Origin: an uncultured Oscillospiraceae bacterium
Lineage (GTDB): Bacteria > Bacillota > Clostridia > Oscillospirales > Oscillospiraceae
Length of the DNA: 14,171 nucleotides
Assembly (NCBI GenBank): GCA_934597345.1
Contig: CAKTRJ010000046.1
Span: forward strand, 1-14,171
Direction: 5' to 3'
Shown one piece after another: positions 6,552 through 13,382 of this stretch; positions within the stretch are counted from its first letter, which is position 1; the number at the start of each line of letters is the position of its first letter. The translations under genes and the position numbers were made by a program. Under the pieces are notes generated by a model, which was given only the letters and a program-made list of their open reading frames with translations, was not told the DNA's origin and searched no databases.

Positions 6552-7439
6552 TTATTTCACGCTGCTGCGGATGAAATCCGCGAAGCGCTGGGCCGCCGCT
6601 GTCTGCGGCACGCCCCGGAGGATGCACATATCCACGCTGCGGGGCGGGATATCGAAGGAGGTTTCCAGCTTCCGCAGGCGGCCGTTGTCCAGATCCTTGC
6701 GGACGAACTCCTCCGTCACACCGGCCACGCCGAAGCCGATGGCCGCCAGATCCACCAGCAGACTGCGGGCGCCCAGCTCGATCTCCGGATTCAGCCGCAG
6801 GCCGTTCTGCAGGAAATACTTTTCCAGATACAAACGGGAGCTGGCCTTGCGCTCCAGCAGGATCAGCGGGAAGTCCGCGATCTCCGACAGAGAGTACACA
6901 TGCTCAAAATTGCAGGGGTAATCGGGGCTTGCCACGAAGATGGAGTGGGTAGCAAAGCAGGGAATGGTCTCGAAGCTGCCCTCGGCCGGGGTGCTGGCAA
7001 AGGCAATATCCACCTTGCCGGATTGCAGCAGGCCCAGCACCTTGTGGCTGCGGCCGGAGACGATCTGGATATGGATGGCGGGGTACTGCTTGTGGAAGCT
7101 GTCCAGATAGGGCAGCAGGAACTGGCTGGTAACGGTGTCGGACGCGCCGATGGTCAGGTGGCCCATCTGCAGCTCACGGGTCTGGCTCAGCTTGGCCTCG
7201 CCGGTCTCCAGCAGGCCGATGGCGCTGCGGACATATTCATACAGCAGCTTGCCATCCGCCGTCAGGGTGACGCCCCGGCTGTTGCGGGCGAAAAGGCGGG
7301 TCTGCAAGTCGCTTTCCAGCTGCTTGATGGACTGGCTGACAGCGGACTGGCTGATATACAATGCCTGTGCCGCGGCGGTGATGTTGCCCGCCTCAGCCAC
7401 TTCCTTAAATACCTTATATAATTCCAATTTTACGGCCAT
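6552..7439 (-). CDS. LysR-family transcriptional regulator
   Basis: 295 aa from the chosen start, typical LysR length. The N-terminal winged helix-turn-helix is clear: FKEVAEAGNITAAAQAL, then ISQSAVSQSIKQLE, then LFARNSRGVTLTADG (residues 9 to about 66). The rest is the periplasmic-binding-like effector domain, with TIGASDTVTSQFLLP opening it and GKVDIAFAS in the hinge region. The ATG at 7439 is preferred over the in-frame ATG three codons upstream, because AAAGGA lies at normal distance from the former and abuts the latter. It is transcribed divergently from a two-gene membrane-protein unit, the classic LysR arrangement, and its own promoter is overlaid by an inverted repeat. Ligand and targets are unknown; the divergent genes are the first candidates. 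Confidence 0.93.
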   Translation of the reverse strand: MAVKLELYKVFKEVAEAGNITAAAQALYISQSAVSQSIKQLESDLQTRLFARNSRGVTLTADGKLLYEYVRSAIGLLETGEAKLSQTRELQMGHLTIGASDTVTSQFLLPYLDSFHKQYPAIHIQIVSGRSHKVLGLLQSGKVDIAFASTPAEGSFETIPCFATHSIFVASPDYPCNFEHVYSLSEIADFPLILLERKASSRLYLEKYFLQNGLRLNPEIELGARSLLVDLAAIGFGVAGVTEEFVRKDLDNGRLRKLETSFDIPPRSVDMCILRGVPQTAAAQRFADFIRSSVK

Positions 7440-7480
7440 AATGTCCATCCTTTCATAAGTGTATATGATGTATGCGAAAT

Positions 7481-7523
7481 GCCATATTTGAAATAATTAT
7501 ACCAGATATGGCGGTAAATGCAA
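7481..7523 (-). promoter_or_regulatory. lysR promoter overlaid by an inverted-repeat operator
   Basis: On the minus strand there is a -35 TTGCAT (7518-7523), a 16-bp spacer and a perfect TATAAT (7496-7501). A dyad GCCATATTTG (7481-7490) and CAGATATGGC (7503-7512), 9 of 10 matching with 12 bp between, brackets the -10 box. This fits an autorepression site for the LysR protein, which would also lie upstream of the divergent promoter at 7532. Confidence 0.55.
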
Positions 7524-7531
7524 GCCCCAAT

Positions 7532-7560
7532 TTGACGTTTTTCAAGCGGTGTGGTACAAT
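7532..7560 (+). promoter_or_regulatory. Promoter of the divergent membrane-protein pair
   Basis: A -35 TTGACG (7532-7537), a 17-bp spacer and a -10 TACAAT (7555-7560) preceded by TGG (extended -10) lie about 20 bp past the lysR dyad, so bound regulator could contact polymerase here. The leader is about 23 nt. Confidence 0.65.
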
Positions 7561-7589
7561 AACTTGATTCAAAATGATGAGGTGAGCGT

Positions 7590-8114
7590 ATGCAGCAGAT
7601 AAAACGGGCGTGGAATAATCAGGATATGCCCAACAAGGTGATCCTCGTCACCGGCGTGGCCATGGCGGTCATTTGCCTGGTGATGGGACAGGGCCTTTAC
7701 AGTGTGATATTCATCGGACTGATGTTTGCGTTCATGATGGCACATTCCGGCCAGCGTACCAAGCGGCTGCAGCGGCTGTACGGCGGCATGTACTTCCATA
7801 TGCCTGACGGCGAGGTGGTACCGGTAAGCTTCGAGCAGGTGCGCACGGAATATGTAAAGGGCCATCAGGGAAAGTACGCGGACCGTTCCGTGTCGCTGTG
7901 GTTCCCTTACTGGCGCATCAATGAGGATGGATTGCTGGACACCGGCTTCGGCCTTGAGATCGACCTGACGGGCTTTGAGGATAAGGAAGGGCTGCTGCCC
8001 CTGCTGAAGAAGGGCGATTTCATCTATGTGACGGGCCGGGTGCAGGCCAGGCGCCGGGACTACTTCTGCATCGACCGGGTGGAGGAGATCCGCCGTCAGG
8101 AGACGCGGCCATGA
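7590..8114 (+). CDS. Two-helix membrane protein with soluble C-terminal domain, unknown function
   Basis: 174 aa, family not recognised. Residues about 17-35 and 38-53 are two adjacent hydrophobic segments, so both ends are probably cytoplasmic with a hairpin in the membrane. The soluble remainder (about 55-174) is mixed alpha/beta, with VSLWFPYWRINEDGLLDTG in the middle and FIYVTGRVQARRRDYFCIDRVEEI near the end; the latter looks like beta strands of an OB-like or PH-like domain, which is only a guess. A GAGGTG ribosome site precedes the ATG. The stop overlaps the next start by 4 nt (ATGA), indicating translational coupling. It is divergent from lysR and so may be controlled by it. Confidence 0.75.
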   Translation: MQQIKRAWNNQDMPNKVILVTGVAMAVICLVMGQGLYSVIFIGLMFAFMMAHSGQRTKRLQRLYGGMYFHMPDGEVVPVSFEQVRTEYVKGHQGKYADRSVSLWFPYWRINEDGLLDTGFGLEIDLTGFEDKEGLLPLLKKGDFIYVTGRVQARRRDYFCIDRVEEIRRQETRP

Positions 8115-8437
8115 GACATGATACGGGCGATCTGCGCTCCTTTCTCCATGGCGTGATCAATCTTATCTGGCCGGTATTTGCCTACGATCTGGCGGAACTG
8201 GCGTCACTGATCATCTGGGGGTATAGCTGGGCGTCCATGGTGCCGTCCACCATCATGCTGATCCTGCCTATCGTGTCGGATGTGGTGGGCATCGTGGTGG
8301 CCGGTGTGCGGTATTACCGGCGGCAGAGTGTACTGGCGCTGATGGGCCTGATCTTCTCTATCGCGGCGCTGGCGCTGTACTACATCCTGCGGATCATGAT
8401 GCGCTTCTCGTTGGGATGGCTGGAACCGGTGGTATGA
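8111..8437 (+). CDS. Small integral membrane protein, unknown function
   Basis: 108 aa, mostly hydrophobic: segments near 14-36, 42-64 and 72-94 suggest three membrane helices, with a basic YYRRQ stretch before the last. It is translationally coupled to the preceding membrane protein through an ATGA overlap, so the two products are likely made in similar amounts and may work together. No family motif is recognised. Confidence 0.7.
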   Translation: MRHDTGDLRSFLHGVINLIWPVFAYDLAELASLIIWGYSWASMVPSTIMLILPIVSDVVGIVVAGVRYYRRQSVLALMGLIFSIAALALYYILRIMMRFSLGWLEPVV

Positions 8438-8448
8438 AATTTACTGGC

Positions 8449-8546
8449 ATGAAATCTAACGATTTCATAGCGGCGGCATGTGGTCATGCCGCCCTGCGGA
8501 TATTTTATTGACAGACAGTTGTAGGGCGGGGTGACCACACCCCGCC
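8449..8546. repeat. Cluster of three extragenic hairpins before rimM
   Basis: Perfect stems: 8449-8456 with 8461-8468 (TAAC loop), 8472-8480 with 8485-8493 (GGCGGCATG/CATGCCGCC), and 8525-8533 with 8538-8546 (GGCGGGGTG/CACCCCGCC). The second could act as a terminator for the membrane-protein pair (T-containing tail at 8501-8510). The third looks like a GC-rich REP-type repeat. The stretch between 8438 and 8577 holds no gene. Confidence 0.55.
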
Positions 8547-8577
8547 GTTCACTAAATATAATTTCAGGAGCCTTTCT

Positions 8578-9084
8578 ATGAAACAAGAACTGATCCCCGT
8601 GGGCGCCATCGTCAACGCCCACGGTATCCGGGGCGAGGTGAAGCTGAACCCCGTGGGCTTTGATCCGGAATTTCTGGCGGAGTTTGACCGCTTCTGCATC
8701 GGCGGCAAGGAGACGGAGGTGCGCTCCGCCCGTGTCCATAAGTCCGTGGTGCTGCTGACGCTGCCGGGCGTGGAGGATATGGACGCGGCGCTGGCCCTGA
8801 AGGGCAAGAGTGTCTCCATCTACGCCGAGGATGTGGAGCTGCCGGAGGGCGAATATTTCGACGTGGAGCTGGAGGGCTGCACGGTGGTGGACGACACCAC
8901 CGGTGCGGCGTTGGGCACGCTGAAGCGTGTGCTGCACTATCCTGCTCACAAGGTCTATGAGGTGAAGGGGGAGCGGGAGTACCTGATCCCCGCCGTGCCG
9001 GGCGTATTCATCGCGTCGGTGGACATTGACGCGGGCGTGGTGCGGGTGCATATGATGAAAGGATTGGCCACCGATGAGAATTGA
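8578..9084 (+). CDS. rimM: Ribosome maturation factor RimM
   Basis: 168 aa, normal length. RimM binds ribosomal protein S19 and helps mature the 30S head. The N-terminal beta-barrel shows the family signature PVGAIVNAHGIRGEVKL (residues 7-23). The C-terminal PRC-barrel carries the LPEGEYFDVELEGC segment and ends with the REYLIPAVPGVFIASVDI motif followed by VVRVHMMKGL. The ATG has AGGAG 7 nt upstream. The 3' end overlaps trmD by 11 nt, the classic rimM-trmD coupling. Unlike the common rpsP-KH-rimM-trmD-rplS order, the gene upstream is not rpsP or a KH-domain gene but unrelated membrane proteins separated by hairpins. I could not place a convincing promoter. Confidence 0.96.
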   Translation: MKQELIPVGAIVNAHGIRGEVKLNPVGFDPEFLAEFDRFCIGGKETEVRSARVHKSVVLLTLPGVEDMDAALALKGKSVSIYAEDVELPEGEYFDVELEGCTVVDDTTGAALGTLKRVLHYPAHKVYEVKGEREYLIPAVPGVFIASVDIDAGVVRVHMMKGLATDEN

Positions 9085-9892
9085 CATTATGACGCTGTTT
9101 CCCGACGCCATCCACGCCATGATGGATCAGTCCATCATCGGCCGGGCGCAGGAGCGGGGCTATATCACCATTGCCACCCACCAGATCCGGGACTATACCA
9201 CCAACAAGCAGATGCAGGTGGACGACTATCCCTATGGCGGCGGCCGGGGCGCGGTGATGCAGGCCGACCCCCTGTACCGCTGCTGGCGGCACATCTGCGA
9301 CGAGACCGGACAACGAGTGCATACTATCTACATGTCACCCTGCGGCCGCACCTTCGACCAGCAGGTGGCCCGCCAGCTGAAGGAGCAGTACGACCACCTG
9401 ATCCTGGTTTGCGGCCACTATGAGGGCGTGGACGAGCGGTTCCTGGAGGAGTGCGTGGACGAGGAACTGTCGCTGGGCGATTTCGTGCTGACCGGCGGCG
9501 AGATCCCCGCCATGGCGGTGGCGGACTGCCTGTGCCGTATGGTGCCCGGTGTGCTGCCGGAGGAGAGTTGCTACACCGAGGAAAGCCATTGGGACGGCCT
9601 TTTGGAGTATCCCCAGTACTCCCGGCCGGAGGAGTGGCACGGCCGCAAGGTGCCTGCCGTACTGCTGAGCGGCCATCATGGCAACGTGGCGGACTGGCGG
9701 AAGAAGGAGAGCTATAAGCGCACCATGCTGCGCCGCCCGGATATGTTCGCAAAATTCGATGAAAAGACCCTGACCACCAAGCATGACCGCAAGGTTTTGG
9801 CCGAGGCCAAAGCGGAATTTGCCGCCATGCAGGAGACAAAAGAGAGCGTAACGATCCATGAGAGAGACGAATCTGAACAAGGCGAAGCATGA
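9074..9892 (+). CDS. trmD: tRNA (guanine-N1-)-methyltransferase TrmD
   Basis: 272 aa, slightly longer than the usual 240-250 because of an acidic tail (about 250-272). TrmD makes m1G37 in tRNAs with G36, using S-adenosylmethionine, which prevents +1 frameshifting. The SPOUT trefoil-knot motifs are clear: YMSPCGR (86-92), CGHYEGVDERF (113-123) and SLGDFVLTGGE (133-143). The expected catalytic Asp is 174 in HWDGLLEYPQYSRP. The N-terminal loop reads YGGGRGAVMQ where most family members have GGGAGMVM or GGGPGMVM, a mild change. It starts inside rimM (11-nt overlap), and its 3' end overlaps the next gene by 35 nt. rplS, the usual next gene, is absent. Confidence 0.97.
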   Translation: MRIDIMTLFPDAIHAMMDQSIIGRAQERGYITIATHQIRDYTTNKQMQVDDYPYGGGRGAVMQADPLYRCWRHICDETGQRVHTIYMSPCGRTFDQQVARQLKEQYDHLILVCGHYEGVDERFLEECVDEELSLGDFVLTGGEIPAMAVADCLCRMVPGVLPEESCYTEESHWDGLLEYPQYSRPEEWHGRKVPAVLLSGHHGNVADWRKKESYKRTMLRRPDMFAKFDEKTLTTKHDRKVLAEAKAEFAAMQETKESVTIHERDESEQGEA

Positions 9893-10514
9893 TACCCGCT
9901 ACTATGCTCAACTGGCCCTGCTGACCGCCATACTGGTGGTACTGTCCGTGACGCCGATCGGGTCTATCCCGCTGCCGGCCATGAAGGCCACAACATCCCA
10001 TATTCCGGTGATCGTGGGCGCCATTCTGCTGGGGCCGGGAGCGGGCCTGTTTCTGGGCGGCGTATTCGGCGTGATGTCCGTGGTGCGCTCCACCCTGGCG
10101 CCAACGCTGACCACGTTTGTGTTTTCTCCGTTCCTGCCTGTACCGGGGACTGATCACGGCAGCCCCAAGGCTCTGCTGGTGGCGTTTATCCCCAGATTGC
10201 TGGCGGGCCTGCTGCCCGCGCTGCTGTTCCGCCTTTTAAAGTGCCGGGGCGTCGGTGACAAGCTGTCCTGCCTGGTCTGCGGGACCGTGGGCTCCATAAC
10301 GAATACCGTTTTTGTTCTGGGATTGATCTACCTGCTCTTTGGCCCGGAATATGCCGCGGCGCTGGGTTCGGCGCGCGACGCGCTTCTTGGCGTGCTGATG
10401 TCGGTCGTGCTGACCAACGGTGTGGCGGAAATGATCATCGCGGCCATTGTCGTGACGGCGGTCTGTGTCCCGCTGCTTCGCATCAACCGTGGGCGCAGTA
10501 AGAAAACAGAGTAA
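9858..10514 (+). CDS. ECF transporter S component (vitamin-type substrate-binding subunit)
   Basis: 218 aa with about six hydrophobic segments (near 17-35, 47-66, 68-80, 104-125, 137-160 and 180-203). The segment IPLPAMKATTSHIPVIVGAILLGP (37-60) followed by GLFLGGVFGVMS and FVFSPFLPVPG is characteristic of ECF S components, membrane proteins that bind a vitamin and dock on a shared EcfA/A'/T module. The shape recalls the pantothenate (PanT-like) group, but substrate cannot be settled from sequence here. No ecfA or ecfT gene is nearby, as usual for group II systems. The ATG at 9858 lies inside the end of trmD (35-nt overlap) and lacks a strong SD, so translation may depend on ribosomes leaving trmD. 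A long palindrome follows the stop. Confidence 0.85.
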   Translation: MRETNLNKAKHDTRYYAQLALLTAILVVLSVTPIGSIPLPAMKATTSHIPVIVGAILLGPGAGLFLGGVFGVMSVVRSTLAPTLTTFVFSPFLPVPGTDHGSPKALLVAFIPRLLAGLLPALLFRLLKCRGVGDKLSCLVCGTVGSITNTVFVLGLIYLLFGPEYAAALGSARDALLGVLMSVVLTNGVAEMIIAAIVVTAVCVPLLRINRGRSKKTE

Positions 10515-10578
10515 TAGCACCTTACATCGGAAAGTGTATCCCTGATACGGAAAGAGCGCAAAATAAGATAACTTTGCC

Positions 10579-10613
10579 AAAGGGCATGAGACCATGGTCT
10601 CATGCCCTTTGAT
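10579..10613 (+). terminator. Perfect 32-bp palindrome, terminator of the rimM-trmD-ECF unit
   Basis: Bases 10579-10594 pair perfectly with 10595-10610, so in practice there is a short central loop. The stem begins AAAGGGC and ends GCCCTTT, with a short T-containing tail after it. Confidence 0.7.
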
Positions 10614-10631
10614 TTCTGATAACAGAAAAAT

Positions 10632-10662
10632 AAAAGCACCGAGAATTTTCCTCGGTGCTTTT
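10632..10662 (-). terminator. Intrinsic terminator of the tRNA-Ala gene
   Basis: A 12-bp perfect stem (10632-10643 with 10651-10662) and 7-nt loop end in a T-rich run on the minus strand (TTTTATTTTT). It lies 3 bp past the encoded CCA of the tRNA, so it was the terminator of the original tRNA gene. Confidence 0.8.
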
Positions 10663-10665
10663 GCT

Positions 10666-10774
<109 letters not shown>

Positions 10775-10813
10775 TACACGGGGAATCTAGTTATTCCTTA
10801 TAATTCATGAACT

Positions 10814-11827
10814 TCAACTATCTTCTGAAGCGGCATTTAGCAGACTTAAGAGTCCCATGATACTACCAGCCTTTTCTTTGTCCAAACTGTCAAATGCAAT
10901 GCCGCTCGGTTGAGCATATTCAAACTCTAACTGTTTAACTTGCTTCTTAACAGAATCTAATAAATTTGTCCTGTCCGAGTCAAGATGCATATAGGCAGAG
11001 TAATATGCGCTATAAACTTGTTTGAGATTCGCAGCGATAGAGCGATTTCTTCTTTCTCGCCATTCTAGTGACATTGCCAAAATGTAGTATGCATAGCCAA
11101 GACTGATCGAAGCTTGATCTTCCTTAATACTCACAGCTATGTCTGCATAAGTGTAAGATTTCCCGTAATCTCCGGTTTCAAAGTAACGATCCGCTAATTT
11201 TAATGCACACTGGGCACATTTGTTGGCCGTCTGCGCATTTTTAGTTGCCTCTTCCAAGGCATCCAGTGCTTTCTTGTCATCGCCTTTGGAATTATAGTAT
11301 TCAAATTCCATCATGTATGCTTTTTCACAATCTGACTTATCAGTTAGATATTGAAAATTCTGCTTGAATGAGTCAAACAGCTCTTCAATTATACCTTCCC
11401 ATATATGCAATTCCTCAGCGCTTTCGGCATAGGGCAACCGCTCCATCCAATAATCAAATGAAAATTGATATGCACGCCAAGTCCAAAACCGCTTGTTGAT
11501 TTTTTCTAGCTTAGTATACCATTGCTGCAATTCATCAAGCGGCTTACAGTGTAGTCCATAGCATAGCAAGTCACCTAGCAAATCCGTATTACGTGGATAG
11601 CGATTATGTCCTACTTTAGCTAAAGCATATGCGTAATCATAAAAGCCTGCACGTGTTAATCGTACTGTTGCATTATGAAATTCATCTCCATTTCCTGCTA
11701 TGGATTTTGCAACATCGTTATTTTCCAGATATTCACCGACGGCGTTAAGCTCATCAATTGCACCATCGTTATAATACTTAACAATTTTCTTGGCTGCTTC
11801 GTCTACACTCGGAATATACATTGACAT
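10814..11827 (-). CDS. Helical (TPR-like) repeat protein of the TIR-like cassette
   Basis: 337 aa from the chosen ATG. The sequence is almost wholly alpha-helical and rich in Tyr, Leu, Ala and Glu, with TPR-like helix pairs most readable at about 185-235 (ALDALEEATKNAQ, then ALKLADRYFETGDYGKSYTYA) and again at 243-260. No enzymatic motif, signal peptide or membrane segment is seen; it is probably a cytosolic scaffold, sensor or partner protein. The ATG at 11827 has GGAGG 9 nt upstream; that SD sits at the end of the preceding gene, so translation is coupled. A TTG-started reading 6 codons longer would overlap the SD itself. It is the last gene of a three-gene AT-rich operon with a TIR-like protein. 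Nothing identifies its ligand. Confidence 0.8.
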   Translation of the reverse strand: MSMYIPSVDEAAKKIVKYYNDGAIDELNAVGEYLENNDVAKSIAGNGDEFHNATVRLTRAGFYDYAYALAKVGHNRYPRNTDLLGDLLCYGLHCKPLDELQQWYTKLEKINKRFWTWRAYQFSFDYWMERLPYAESAEELHIWEGIIEELFDSFKQNFQYLTDKSDCEKAYMMEFEYYNSKGDDKKALDALEEATKNAQTANKCAQCALKLADRYFETGDYGKSYTYADIAVSIKEDQASISLGYAYYILAMSLEWRERRNRSIAANLKQVYSAYYSAYMHLDSDRTNLLDSVKKQVKQLEFEYAQPSGIAFDSLDKEKAGSIMGLLSLLNAASEDS

Positions 11828-11841
11828 ATTACTGTACCTCC

Positions 11842-12414
11842 TCAATAACTGCGCCTAAACTCTGGTTCACCATTGCCTGTTTGCTCAATCGGAAGGGGTT
11901 TTCGAGGAAACTTGAGATTTATCCTGTCTGCAATTTGAACTGCAAGACCGCTAAGACCAGGCTCTGCTTCTTTTACGGTATCTTTATACTCGTAGTTCAT
12001 CTCATATTGCTGAAAATCAGATGGCTTTCTCCATACTTTTTTTACGCCGCCTTTCTCAACAGGCTCACTAGGACACACAGCAAATACTCTGGATTTATCC
12101 ATTATCCCAACAAACAATCCGTATTCGAGCCAGACATTATCACGAGAACAGTATTGTGTCTCGTTTCGTAATTCCACTATATCATCAGGGGTAAATAGGG
12201 CGATTGCAAACCCCTCCTCTTTCTTTAATTTCTGCGCCCTATGAATTAGCGAAGTCAAAGTAACCTCGCCATTTTCCCACACCATTGGGTCTGACCATAA
12301 AACACAGTCGTAATCCATGTTCATATTGCGGAAACGGCTCATTAACAAGTTTTGCATCTTTTCTGCATAGGCGATTCCTTCGCTTGAACCCAATATAAGA
12401 ACTGTTTTTTTCAT
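11842..12414 (-). CDS. TIR-like (CAP12/Pycsar-type) domain protein, probable NAD-cleaving effector
   Basis: 190 aa, nearly all one TIR-like domain of the type once called predicted nucleotide-binding TIR-like (PF10137). The motifs run in the family order: VLILGSSEG (5-13, first strand and BB-loop-side glycine), YDCVLW (35-40), EVTLTSLI (50-57), FAIALFTPDD (69-78) and CSRDNVWLEYGLFVG (89-103). The last matches the RDNVIFELGLF consensus; Glu97 is the predicted catalytic residue. Proteins of this group studied in CBASS and Pycsar defence cleave NAD+ once activated, which drains the infected cell. Here there is no fused sensor domain and no nucleotide cyclase in the window, so the activator must be different, perhaps one of the two neighbours. 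The ATG has GGAGG 10 nt upstream, placed over the end of the preceding gene (3-nt gap). Confidence 0.85.
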   Translation of the reverse strand: MKKTVLILGSSEGIAYAEKMQNLLMSRFRNMNMDYDCVLWSDPMVWENGEVTLTSLIHRAQKLKKEEGFAIALFTPDDIVELRNETQYCSRDNVWLEYGLFVGIMDKSRVFAVCPSEPVEKGGVKKVWRKPSDFQQYEMNYEYKDTVKEAEPGLSGLAVQIADRINLKFPRKPLPIEQTGNGEPEFRRSY

Positions 12415-12417
12415 AAA

Positions 12418-13191
12418 CTATGTTCCTCCATTCTCACCTTTTTGGGGAATTGTTATTTCTATAAGCCAAGTTGCCGTAGCAACTTCCCTATTATCTTTTT
12501 TAACAATTGTAATAATTTCATCGTAGCTTATTGGGCCCTTCTCAAGTACAGTGACGAGTTGTTCTAAAATAGCATGATTATTGCTGAAATCATCTATTAA
12601 TGTATTTTCTGTTCTATTATTCGGAGAAATCCATATCGTCTCTTTATTATGCGGAAGATAAGGTTTTAGGATTAGATTGGTCTTAAGCTGAGCGGTTCGT
12701 CTCTCTGCACTATCCACATAACTGGAAAACACCTCGAAATCAGGCCCATATTCCCGGATTTTCTCACCCAAAATTTGCTCTGATTCTATAGCCAGTGTCT
12801 CCCTTTTCGCCCAAAAGGATATCTGATTTTTATATGAAGCAGTTTTCAAAATGAGCTGACCAATAATTTTTCCTGCTCGGAGCCATATCTGTTGATCGCA
12901 ATATGTGGTAACCTGTTCTTTAGGCCGTGTATTTGGTGTCAACAAAAACATCCAAAAAACATTTTGTAAACCTATGCCGCAATCAATAAAGCTAAGAAAT
13001 TGTGAAATTTTCTCCTCCTCGTCGGGAAAAGCGTCATATACATATCTGATGTTCTCGTATGTATAGCATGTTGAATCTGAACACATTTTAGATAAATGAC
13101 ACGAAATAAATTGCCTAACGTCCTCTGCATCGGCTACGCTAGAATCGGCAGATACCACAACATATTTATTTGCATCGCCCACCCAGCTCAC
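12418..13191 (-). CDS. Unrecognised protein, possible degenerate TIR-like domain plus C-terminal extension
   Basis: 257 aa, first gene of the AT-rich operon, no family recognised. By-eye alignment with the TIR-like product of the next gene gives matching blocks in the same order: KYVVVSADSS-(V)ADAEDVRQFI (9-29) against KTVLILGSSEG-AYAEKMQNLL, and FLLTPN...TTYCDQQIWLRAGKIIG (82-111) against LFTPD...TQYCSRDNVWLEYGLFVG. The position of the catalytic Glu is Arg105. If the alignment is right, this is a TIR fold without NADase activity. Residues about 120-257 are an extra region, with a short helical block (HAILEQLVTVLEKGPISYDE) that could be winged-helix-like, which is a guess. Start: GTG at 13191 with AGGAG close upstream; a second GTG three codons on is an alternative. 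No membrane segment is clear. Confidence 0.75.
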   Translation of the reverse strand: MSWVGDANKYVVVSADSSVADAEDVRQFISCHLSKMCSDSTCYTYENIRYVYDAFPDEEEKISQFLSFIDCGIGLQNVFWMFLLTPNTRPKEQVTTYCDQQIWLRAGKIIGQLILKTASYKNQISFWAKRETLAIESEQILGEKIREYGPDFEVFSSYVDSAERRTAQLKTNLILKPYLPHNKETIWISPNNRTENTLIDDFSNNHAILEQLVTVLEKGPISYDEIITIVKKDNREVATATWLIEITIPQKGENGGT

Positions 13192-13217
13192 CTTCTCTCC
13201 TATAATTGGACATTTTA

Positions 13218-13246
13218 ATTATAATCAATCATTTGTTATAATTCAA
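13218..13246 (-). promoter_or_regulatory. Promoter of the three-gene TIR-like operon
   Basis: On the minus strand there is a -35 TTGAAT (13241-13246), a 17-bp spacer and a perfect TATAAT (13218-13223). The leader is about 20 nt. The flanks are AT-rich, with repeated TATAATT words (13201-13207, 13236-13242) that could bind a regulator. Confidence 0.65.
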
Positions 13247-13382
13247 CTGCTATTTTCTCTTTTGCCCTTTATATTTGGCGGAATTTAGAGATAATAACGG
13301 TTTGGTTAAATCTGAAGGAAATTAGTTTTTTTATTAAAATGTAAGAATTCTATAAATAGTATCTAATAACATCGCCCGAGGA

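Noticed and set aside
6462..7421. 319-aa open frame on the plus strand opposite lysR
   Set aside because: Shadow of the LysR gene; no ribosome site, and it begins across the bidirectional terminator.
8508..8562. TTGACA at 8508 and TATAAT at 8557 as a promoter for rimM
   Set aside because: The spacing is over 40 bp, a hairpin lies between, and the -10 would be too close to the ribosome site; chance matches in a repeat region.
11821..12171. 116-aa plus-strand frame inside the TIR-like gene
   Set aside because: Antisense to a gene with clear domain motifs; no SD.
11842..13191. Labelling the cassette as Thoeris, CBASS or Pycsar
   Set aside because: None of the partner genes that define those systems is present in the window; only the TIR-like effector type is shared.
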